DNA from: Ochotona curzoniae | Lineage: Eukaryota; Chordata; Mammalia; Lagomorpha; Ochotonidae | Direction: 5' to 3' | Length of the DNA stretch: 64,000 nucleotides | Assembly (NCBI RefSeq): GCF_017591425.1 | Contig: NW_024467121.1 | Location: 23,696,707-23,760,706 of the forward strand | Shown here: positions 46,691 through 56,226 of the stretch, piece by piece | How positions within the stretch are numbered: position 1 is the stretch's first letter | Layout: every line of letters starts with the position of its first letter | Position numbers and translations under genes: made by a program | The notes under the pieces: model-generated | What the model was told of the DNA's origin: nothing | What the model saw: the letters and a program-made list of their open reading frames with translations, nothing else | Databases searched by the model: none

Positions 46691-46966
46691 CTATGAACTT
46701 TTAAAAATATTTCTATACAGCACAAGTGCTGGGATTCAAATTGGGTTAGGGCGATGTCAGGCCCCATCATCTTTCCACAATATCATGCTGTCACCCTAAT
46801 CAGAAAGTAAAGAGGGAATGACATAATCTGCTTTTTAAATCCCTTGGCTCACAATGTCGCAGAAGTAGAAGACACAGCAGAGATACCAGAAGATACAACT
46901 CCGACAGCTTGGGTGAAACATCCTGGTGTGGTACATTTTGCAAAAAAATTTTTCAATTTTTTTCTT

Positions 46967-47275
46967 AAAGGTTTATTCATTTTTATTGAAGATTTACAGA
47001 GAAGGAGAAAGAGAGAGAAAGATCTTCCATCCACTGGTTCACTTTCTAAGTGGTCGCAAGGTCCAGAGCTGAGCTGATACCAAGCCAGGAGCTTTTTCTG
47101 GGTCTCCCACGCAGATGCAGGGTCCCAAGGCTCTGGGCCATCCTCTTCTGCTTTCCCAGGCCACAAGCAGGAGCTGGATAGGAAGTGGAGCAGCCAGGAC
47201 ACAAACCAGCACCCATATGGGATCCTGGCATGTTCAATGTGAGGACTTTAGCCATCAGGCTACCACGCTGGACCC
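46967..47275 (-). repeat. C-SINE, full length
   Basis: 'tttattcatttttattgaag', 'gatcttccatccactggttc', 'agctttttctgggtctccca', 'ctgctttcccaggccacaag', 'gcacccatatgggatcctgg', ending 'ccacgctggaccc'. Minus orientation; relatively well preserved. Confidence 0.92.
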
Positions 47276-47484
47276 TTTTTCAGTTTTCTAGTTGCTACTG
47301 AGCAAATTCTTTGTTTAAGCACAAATTCTTTAAAAACTCTTAAGAATGTTTTCTCTCATTTAATGTTAAGATAAGCAGCATCAACTGACCACTTATATAC
47401 AGAAGCAGTTCCACAGAGCTAAAGCAAGTCTCAGCCAAAACAAGTTTTGCAGAGACGAGATGTGCCTATGGTAGAAAAGAAGTG

Positions 47485-47785
47485 CCAGAGGCCGACACAG
47501 AGGTGCATCTCACCAGCCCTCCACCCTGTGGCACCAGGATCCCATATGGGTACCAGTTTGTGTCCTGGATGCTCTTCCAATCTAACTCCCTGCTTATGGC
47601 CTGGGAGGGCAGTGCAGGGTGGCCCAATTCCTTGGGACATTACACCCATGTGCAGGACACTGAAGAAGCTCCTGGAGCTTAGCTTTGGTCATTGTGACCA
47701 TTTGGGGAGTGAAACAACAGATGGAAGACCTTTTCTAGCTCTCCTTCTCTCTGTAAAATCTGACTTTCAAACAAAAATAAACGGA
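47485..47785 (+). repeat. C-SINE, full length
   Basis: 'ccaggatcccatatgggtac', 'tggcccaattccttgggaca', 'gaagaagctcctggagctta', 'ccatttggggagtgaaacaa' and 'ctgactttcaaacaaaaata'. Plus orientation, facing the minus copy at 46967-47275 tail-outward. Confidence 0.9.
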
Positions 47786-48176
47786 TAAATAAAAAGAAGT
47801 GCCTTTCCTAAAAACATGCATTAAAGAGGAAATGAATGTAAGACTTGAAAGATAAAGCTGATTCTATTATATTTTGACAACATAGCAGTTTTGGTTAAAC
47901 CAAGGTTACACAGTTCTTCTGCCATGTCAGGAAATTCAGTGGCAAAAACAAGGATCATTGCATCTCTGATTAGTTTACAAAACAATAGTCTGTATGCCAG
48001 CTACACTTTAAAAAAAAAAAACTGGTTTAAAGTGGGGAGAAGGCTTGCTTAGCACTTGCATGAAAATACATTTTTGTGTTTCATTGACGCAAGTATCAGA
48101 TTATTCATAAAGTTCAAATTTTTTTCTTTAAAATTCTGAAATGTTAGTGTGGGCATTGGCTAAGACATCCTTGTTG

Positions 48177-48455
48177 GGCTGGCACTTTGGGCAGTAGGTT
48201 AAGTTGCAGGCTGTGGTGCCAACATTCCAAACAGGAGCATTGGTTTCAGTCCTGCGGTGCTCTGCTTCAGATTTCTGTCATTGTGCTTGGGAAAACAGCA
48301 ACAAGACGGCCACTTGCTTGGCCCACTGACACCCACACAGGAGCTCCTATCTTCTGTCTACCCTAGGCCTAGCAGTTAATGGCCAACTGAGGAGTGAATA
48401 AATAGACAGAATATATCTTTCACTCCTTCAATCTTTTTCTTTCAAATAAATAGAA
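48177..48455 (+). repeat. Old C-SINE
   Basis: 'gctggcactttgggcagtag', 'aggagcattggtttcagtcc', 'cacccacacaggagctccta' and 'tttttctttcaaataaatag' in plus order. Confidence 0.85.
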
Positions 48456-48491
48456 CAAATATTGTTCTTTAAAAAAGACATTGTTGTCTCT

Positions 48492-48690
48492 TATCTACTT
48501 CTGATTCAAGCTACCTGCTAATGCAGACCTTGAGAAACAGCAGTGATGGCTTCGGTAACCGAGCTCCCACCGCCCAAGTGGGAGATCTTGATCGAGTTTG
48601 TGACCTAGTTTTGGCCCTGCCTCATCATCTTATGCACTAAGGGAATGAAGCAGTGGATAGGAGCTGTCTTCCCCTGAATTGCAAATTTAA
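48492..48690 (+). repeat. Old C-SINE, 5'-truncated
   Basis: 'cctgctaatgcagaccttga', 'gcccaagtgggagatcttga' and 'gggaatgaagcagtggatag' represent the 3' two-thirds of an old C-SINE of the type at 4247. Confidence 0.75.
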
Positions 48691-49989
48691 AACAAGAAAA
48701 TCAAGGTACTTTTTCTTCTCTAGTTCTATTCTATTCTTTCAATATTTTAAAGGTGTAAAATATTAGCAAAGTTCTAGGCATTATATACTTACACACTCAC
48801 ATTTTAAGCCACAGAGAAATCTTGATACTTCATGTCTGCTCAGGTCATGTTATGAGTACAGTATTGTTGGCAACGTATGGTATGAGAATATTAACTCTGA
48901 ATGAGCTAAACTTTGTAATAAGATGTGATTGTTGAAAAGCCGATTAAAAGAGGTGATAAAGTTTTAAGTGATGCTTTGGTAAACAGTTAAGGTATAGATG
49001 GCTAAGAATGATTGGGACAGACAGTTTTAATTGTAGATAGAAATGAATAAGAACAACCAAAAAGTATTGGTAAAAAGAGGTGAAGTTAAAGACAACTGTG
49101 GTCAAACAAATGAAAAATCTTAAAATGATGAAGGAGCCAAATATCTAAATTGACTAACTTGAGTGCATCGATGATCACTCAATTGTAAAGTTTTAAAACT
49201 GAGAATAAAGTTTGTGTTGGTTCAATAATAAGATCTTAACTACAACAAGATGGCAATCAATTACAGTGTAAGAAAGAATCGGGGCTTCAAAATAAGGCTT
49301 GCCTCCCAGGTGGCATCCTTGGCTTTCCACGTTGAATGTCCTTATTTCATTGCCACAGGATGATGCCGGTGACTCTCAAAGGACACAGTCTCACAACGCT
49401 CTGCTACTGGCACATATCATCCTTGTCTTCATTATGATCAGAGAATTAGTCAACTCACAGTTCATGTTAATGTGATAGGAATATATAGTGCAGTTGCACT
49501 GTTTAACAGGATGACAGAAGGAAAGAATATAGGGTGACTTGTCACTTTCCTCAGCTTTTGAGTGAGACATAGATCTACCGAGCCTTGATCACTGAGAAGT
49601 ATGTATTTCTCTCTTGGTACGAGTACAAGCATCTCATCACCCACAGTATAATCTCATCTAGTAAACAAGGATATTTTTCACACAAAATCACCACCAACAT
49701 AAGCCACCTTGTTTACCCGATCCTGACTGAATCAATATCAATGTGTCCCAATAGTACAAGTAAATTGACATGCTAACATTTTTGAGAAAGGGTATGCAGT
49801 GTCTCCAACGGGGAGGGATATATATACCTCTAAAAATACATAAAAGCTATGAGAAATGGATGAGCATTTTTAGGAGTAATTTTACTCACTCGAAATATTT
49901 ACCAGTGAGGCTTAATTTAAACATTCTTCTGAAGGGCACTCTGTTATAATGAAATATACTGAGCTTATTTTGTTCTAGAATTTGTGAGG
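48691..49989. other. Intron, nothing assigned
   Basis: Unique AT-rich sequence; short ORFs only. Confidence 0.4.
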
Positions 49990-50111
49990 GGGCTCTTCAA
50001 AAAAGTTCATGGAAAACGTATACTATAAAGAACTGCACAGTTTAAAAAATTTGCATCAAAATAAATTTACGTTTTGATTCCATTTATATATTGAACTTTT
50101 TTGGAGGTCCC
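49990..50111 (+). mobile_element. Short mariner-type element, best-preserved copy
   Basis: 122 bp with visible terminal inverted repeats: left 'ggctcttcaaaaaagttcat' and right 'tgaacttttttggaggtccc', whose complement is gggacctccaaaaaagttca. The core has 'tttgcatcaaaataaattta'. No transposase. Reference for the other copies in this window; the family name is not claimed. Confidence 0.75.
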
Positions 50112-50737
50112 ACAATACCTTCACAGATGATCTTTTTGTTCTATGCTTATTAACATTCTAGAAATTGAATGTTATCCTTGGAAGATCTTGGGGATCTGTA
50201 GCCATAAATGTCAACTGCATATTACAACTGCAGATTTGAAAATCACACTCTAATACTGCCACCCCTTCTCCCCAGATGAAAGTTGACTTGCATAATAATA
50301 ATACCTGATAGCATGAAAACTAATGAATTTAATGTTTCAACAAGTAAACATTTCCCAGGAATGGTACTCAGTGGCTCACAAATCCATCCAATTGAACCCT
50401 CATCCCATTGAATATTTCTATGCTTCATTCATAGCTATATCACAAGAGTTATGCTAATGGAGTTAATAAATTCAAAGCACTTTGAATCTTTGATGGTTTC
50501 TTGTTATGCAAAGCTGGCAATCTAGTGGCATTTATTCTACTACATGCAATGTAAAAAGCTACATTGGGACACTTAATTAATAGTCATATAATGTTGTCTG
50601 AGGTGAGAATATAACTGGAAAAGATCTATATTCCTTTGTCTAGAGTACCTAGAAAATCTTTTAATAATTAACCATGGTTATAGCTTTTAACACAAAGAAA
50701 GGCTCAAAAAGCTAACAGTCTGATTTCTCACTTTCGT
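50112..50737. other. Intron, nothing assigned
   Basis: Unique AT-rich sequence. Confidence 0.4.
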
Positions 50738-51043
50738 TACAGAGACAGGCAGGCAGACTGAACAAGTGTGTTTTTATTTGTTGGTTCACTCCCCAAATAT
50801 TTGCAAATATTTGCTCTGGGGACATTTAGGAGAGGTTTGGGGAAGAAGCTGGGTTTGAATCCAGGAACTCAATCTGGCTCTCTCACAGGGGTGGTAGAAC
50901 CTGACCTGCTTGGGCCATCCCTGTTGCTTCTCTAGGTTTACATTAGTTTGAAGGCAGAGTGAAGAACCAGGGCCAGAAATTGAACCCAGGCATTTCAAGG
51001 TACGACATGGGAGTCTTAACTACTAGGCCCAATACCTATCCCA
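50738..51043 (-). repeat. Old C-SINE
   Basis: 'ggttcactccccaaatattt', 'tctggctctctcacaggggt', 'gcttgggccatccctgttgc', ending 'tactaggcccaatacctatc'. Minus orientation. Confidence 0.8.
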
Positions 51044-51141
51044 ACTTCTTAATTTCAAGAAGGAAATTTATATGAATCATATACTTAGTATGACAATTTA
51101 ATAAAAAGAGAAACCAATTTCCAGTTAACATCTTACATGAC

Positions 51142-51435
51142 AGGAATCTGCCAAAATGGTTAAGTGGCTGTTTAGGGGCATCTGATCTCATGTCAATCTG
51201 TCTGAGTTTGAGTCTCTGCTATAGCCTCAATTCCAGCCACCTGCAATGCGCATCCTGAGAAACAAATGGAGGATCAAGAAAATGGGTCCCTGTCACCCAC
51301 GTGGGTTACCTGGATTAAATTCTTGGCTTCTGGCTTTAGTCCAGATCAGCCCCAACTGCTGTGACCTTTTGAGGAGTAAACCAGCAGGTAAAAGATCTCA
51401 GTTTGTCTCTATTTCTCTCTCTTAAAGTAAGTAAG
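51142..51435 (+). repeat. Old C-SINE
   Basis: 'gccaaaatggttaagtggct', 'tgagtttgagtctctgctat', 'cacccacgtgggttacctgg', 'gaggagtaaaccagcaggta'. Plus orientation. Confidence 0.8.
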
Positions 51436-51767
51436 GACACTTAAAAATGTAAAGTTAACTTTACGTATAATATCTAAATATATAAATATATGTACTATAA
51501 TATATATGAAAGCATATATCAACTATAAGCAATATATTCAAATCAACTTCTAACGTTGACGCTGCTTAATGAAATAGCCCTTGAGATACCAATTCTAAAA
51601 AGCCAAGAAGAAACAGGAACTGCTGTTTTTCTCTGAGAATGAAGCTATAAACCTTTGCAGAGAGGAAGGAGAAGGCAGCTCAGGAAGATAACCCTGCTGC
51701 TTCTGAGGTGACAGACACCAATGTAGAGGAGTCTCTGACTGTGTTTATTCATGACTTCATGCAATTT
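51436..51767. other. AT-rich simple sequence and unique intron
   Basis: TATA-rich tract at 51466-51520, then unique sequence. Confidence 0.5.
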
Positions 51768-52096
51768 CTTTTAATTAAAATATTATTTATGTGAGAGACA
51801 CTGGGAGGAGGAGAGAAGGAGAGAGAGATAGAGAAAAAGCGAGTGCGCTCTCATCTGCAGCTTCACTCCATGCATGTTTTCAGCAGCCTGGGCTTCATTA
51901 GGACTGGGGCCATGGGCAAGAAAAATGACCCAGATCTCCCATATGGGCAACAGGAGCCCGGTGCCTTAAGCTTTCACTGCGACCTGTGAGGGGCTGCATT
52001 AGCAGGTTGGTGCAGTGAAGAGCTGCAGCCAAGACTCAAGCGATACCGTGTGGGACACAAGCACCTGAATTTCTAGGCTAAACACCAATTCCCTTG
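51768..52096 (-). repeat. Old C-SINE
   Basis: Long GA-rich tail side (51795-51850), 'cccagatctcccatatgggc', 'gaggggctgcattagcaggt', ending 'ctaaacaccaattccc'. Minus orientation. Confidence 0.8.
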
Positions 52097-52326
52097 AAAA
52101 AAATCTTTTTTGCAGAATCTCTAAATTCACTTTGCATAAAAAAAACCTAACTTTGATCTAATCTTATGGAGACAGTTCAAAAGTATTCTGGTTGCTAATG
52201 TAACTATATTAACAAAAGAAAACACAGCCTTGGAGTTGTTTCTCTCAAATGAACTCTAATGAAAACCGGGAAAGACTCTCCCCTTCCTGATGACTATACA
52301 GTTCTTTGTAGCATTTACCTTTTAAT

Positions 52327-52615
52327 CTAGAGAGAGATAGAGAGACTGGCAGAAAGAGGTCGCCCATTCACTGATTCACTCTCCAAAGGCCTGGAATGGC
52401 CAGGGTGGACTGAGCAGGGCCAAAATGCAGAGGCAGGAATTCAATCCAGGTCCCACACACAGGTGGCATGACCCAAGGCATTTGAGCCTTTCCCATTGCC
52501 TACACAGGTCTGAAAGAACAGGAAGCTGGTAATTGCAAGTGGGACAGAACTTAAATCCAACCACCCTGACATGAGATAAGTGCTTCATAATTATATGGCT
52601 AAATGCCCATGCTAG
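52327..52615 (-). repeat. Old C-SINE
   Basis: 'agagagatagagagactggc', 'cattcactgattcactctcc', 'caggtcccacacacaggtgg', ending 'gctaaatgcccatgc'. Minus orientation. Confidence 0.75.
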
Positions 52616-52671
52616 AAGGCAAGACCCCTTTTCAGATAGATTCTCGTATGTAAAAAACAAAAAAGTGTTTC

Positions 52672-52955
52672 TGGAGCTGATGTGCTAGTGTGTCAGCTAA
52701 TCCTCCATATGAGTACCTGTTCTAGTCCTTGCTGTTCCACTCCCCACCCAGCTCCCTGCTAATGGACTGGGAAAATAGCAGAGGTTGGTCCAAAGTCTTG
52801 GGACCTTATACACACACGGGAAATCCAGAAAAAGAAGTTCCCGGCTCCTGGTTTCAGACCGGTCCAGTTCTAGCCATTGCAGCAATTTGGGGAATGGAGT
52901 ATCTTTCTCTTTTTCTCTGTTACTCTGACTTTCAAGGAAATAGTATTTTTAAAGT
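52672..52955 (+). repeat. Old C-SINE
   Basis: 'catatgagtacctgttctag', 'acccagctccctgctaatgg', 'acacgggaaatccagaaaaa', 'gcagcaatttggggaatgga', 3' 'ctgactttcaaggaaatagt'. Plus orientation, close behind the minus copy. Confidence 0.85.
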
Positions 52956-53345
52956 AAATGAATAAATTCCTTCAAAAGTCCAAGAAATTTTTCTATATAC
53001 ATTTATGTCTTATTAAACAGGAACAAATTAGCAAGTTCAAAAACTGACAGACAAAATAATTACTAAAGGAAAATAATCTATGGATAGTTGTCTCAAATTC
53101 AAAGAAAGATCACAGCATAACAAAGGGAAAAGTGTTTTCAACTTAGACTTTTATAATCACCTTAAAATAATTATATAACCAATTGAAAACAAAAATTCAA
53201 AGATAAAGAAAAGTAATTCCAATTTAGGAGAGCAAACTGCTAATATATTTCCTTTATATTCCTTCAAACAATTCCTTCCCAAACCTTTAATTCAACACAA
53301 TAAATATTTTTGAATGCATATCCATATGCCTGGTATATGCCAAAG

Positions 53346-53487
53346 TTCCATGCACACCCACATTTTTTGAAGGTCCCTTGTGGAAAGTACACATACAAAG
53401 TAAGTTTATTTTGTTGCAATAAATTGAAAATCCACATAATTTTTTCCATAATAAATATTTTCTGTGAACTTTTTGGAAGCCCTCAAA
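53346..53487 (-). mobile_element. Mariner-type element(s), rearranged
   Basis: The right portion reads 'aagtaagtttattttgttgc' to 'gtgaactttttggaagccct' in minus orientation; the left 'attttttgaaggtccc' looks like the right end of another copy, so two fragments may abut. Confidence 0.55.
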
Positions 53488-55567
53488 CATATGCACCGAA
53501 ACATATATTTATACACTAATATATATCCATAAAATACAGTATATCCTACTCTTTTTGTCACTTTCTTGTCCTTTCTATAAAATATCATCTGATTCTGCAG
53601 AATTTTGATTTTAAAAAGCAAATCAAAAGACATATCTAATTTATTACATTATTTCCCTTCAAATGGCTATCATTTGTATTTAATGGAATCACTAAAACAT
53701 GATGCGTTATAAAAATTTATGAAAGGGAATGCCTTATAAACATTAGCATTAAGCCCTTAGGACTAATGTAAAATGAAGTCTAACCACCATTTTCATTTTA
53801 TATTATTATATTTTAGGAAAATTTTGTTTATATGTATAAGCTAATGATATTTTCCTATGGAACATATCAACTGTAAATACTGAAGTAAGAGTAAAAAAAC
53901 TTTGGTGACATTATCTACACTAATCATAGTGTTACTGTAGCATTGCTCATGTGTAAAAACATGGCTGAACAAAAATTAAAAACAAGACTGTGAAAAACAC
54001 AGTAAAGAAATTTTAATAAACAAAAATGAAATTTTTAGGCTGAATATGCCATTAACATCATAGTAAAATAAATTTAAAAGAACTAAAAAAATGTTATTTC
54101 TAAAGTTGTATCTGATTTATTATAAGGAAATTTTATAAGAAAATGAAAACAAATGAAGCTTATTATTTTTCTTTAAACAGTATTTTCTATTATTAGATGC
54201 ATTTATAGCTCATGCTCCCACTATGAGATTAAAAGTACCTAAAAGTTAGCCAAAAAAAAATCACTCATATATTTGAAGTAAAAAGTTCCTTAAAAGGTTT
54301 ATTCAAAATTTAGGCTACTAGTTTAAATTAAATAGCAGCCTAAAGGGTATTGTAACATGGGATTTAAAATTTTGTTTTTCAGATGTAAAGTTTTCTCAGA
54401 TATTATATAGGAATTCAGTATAATATGCAATTATCAAGAACTATTATATATTATTCTTATACTAGAAATAAAGGCAGTTCTGGCAAAATAATTTTGTCTT
54501 TTTGATAAGATTCAGATTTCTAAAATCCTTATACTCAATTCTATTTGCATTGGAGCTTTCTAGAATATAACTATTTCAATATTCATACTTCCAAAGAGAA
54601 CATGCTATACAAATCTTTTGGGTTATGTTGGAACTAACTTTCACGACTTCAATGTCCTTTTTTAAACTTGGAAAATAAAATTCTATTTTCTTAAATATTG
54701 TTGTTCTGGTCATGTTTTCCTAAGTGTACTTTTGCCAAAAGGGTCCTTAAACATTTGATCTGTTTAATAAAAATACAGCTCCTTAGAAGAAAAGGCCATA
54801 CACTCAGGACTAGCACCCACTGCAGCCAGCACCTTCATGGACAGGGGTTGGGGGAGGGGGTGCAGCGAGGCTGAACCACTCAAATGGCCGTCACCCAGAG
54901 GGCTAGGAACCTGGATTCCAGAGTCTTCCCCGAGATGCTTATCCTTCCCAAACACGGAGCTGGGCCAAGTCACAACACAAACACAGTTACAAGCAGAAAT
55001 AAGTGCTGGTTGACAAGAATTAATTTTTAAAAATGAAATACAGAGAACACATGTGTTTCTCTTCTGACAAGAGCTGTTCAACAAGGATTCCTTTCTGCCC
55101 TGTGCATTTTCTTATTGGTTAAATTTTGCCAATTTGTTGCAAACAGAACAAATAAAACACTCAGATGCATTTTTAAAAATCAGTAAAGACCATACATATT
55201 ATTTCCTAATAAGAGAAAAAGATACATTGTATTGAGTTCAAGTTTTAATATTGCTGTTTGACATAAGATGCTGCGGTAAAATAAATGATTTTCTTCCAAA
55301 TAGAGAACCTCAAATGTTTTAGTCCTTTAAGATCTCTCAGCCTTTACTGCAAACAGCATAAGTTTAATTTAGATAAAACAGTATTACAACTTTTCACTAT
55401 ATTAACTTCAAACAGCTGAGAAAAGGAAGCCCCTGTGTACATGGTCTGGTTATATTACAGTACAGAGAATGGAATAAAGTTCACCTTCTTTCCTGTACAA
55501 ATATAGCAGACCTCCCCGAGGCCACCCTTCTGTCTCTCTGCCCAGTTTCTATTACTTCATGGTTTAC
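53488..55567. other. Very AT-rich intron, nothing assigned
   Basis: Unique AT-rich sequence; a small GC-rich island with guanine runs lies at 54840-54965 ('gggttgggggagggggtgca'). Confidence 0.45.
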
Positions 55568-55611
55568 CTGAGAACGAAGAACATCAACGAGGATGCTCTG
55601 GCTGTAAAACC
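55568..55611 (-). other. Candidate cryptic/alternative exon, 44 bp
   Basis: On the minus strand a pyrimidine-rich tract and CTCTCTTCAG precede 55611, and CTCAG/GTAAAC follows 55568. Length 44 bp is not a multiple of three, so inclusion upstream of the phase-0 143-bp exon would shift the frame. Not part of the SDCCAG8 protein as I know it. Splice-signal evidence only. Confidence 0.3.
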
Positions 55612-56171
55612 CTGAAGAGAGTAGGGGAGGAAGAGCATTACTGAAAGCCTACTTAAAGGAGTCAAACTACAGGCTCTTACGCTCGGATTGAAAACATTCT
55701 GCCCAGCTGAACAGCATGCTGAGTTCAACTTACCTCTTAACTTACTTTTCTCAGAGATGACACAAAATGGATCTTTATCCACTAGAACACTGGCCGTTTT
55801 AACTTTGTTTTATTCGAAGGTTTTCATCAAAACTAATGAGATGCTGTTATGTGAGGACGAAATTTTAACAACAAAACTGGGTTTATTTATAGAGTTATAG
55901 CTGATTGGAAAAACAAAATCTGTCTGTACTGAGACATGGTGTACGTGATCTCACCTTATGGGGAATTTATAGAAAATTCACTTTAGCTGTGGGTTACATA
56001 AATATTTCTGTAAGTTTCCATTTGAAGACCCCAACTGTAGGCAACTGCCTAGGTTGCCTTGTACCTAGGCAAGTGTTACACTGCTGGGAGAAAAGCAGCC
56101 AGTAGCTGGTGGGCATTCTGGATCTGGTTAATGTCGAATTTGTTTTAACTATACCAATGTGCCAGCATAGT

Positions 56172-56188
56172 TGCTGCTGCTGCTGCTT
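56172..56188. repeat. (GCT)n short run
   Basis: Five GCT triplets just before a poly-T run. Confidence 0.85.
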
Positions 56189-56195
56189 GTCTTCC

Positions 56196-56221
<26 letters not shown>
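56196..56221. repeat. Poly-T run, 26 bp
   Basis: Uninterrupted T tract at the left edge of the VNTR-type element; could be the complement of a poly-A tail or an independent run. Confidence 0.95.
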
Positions 56222-56226
<5 letters not shown>

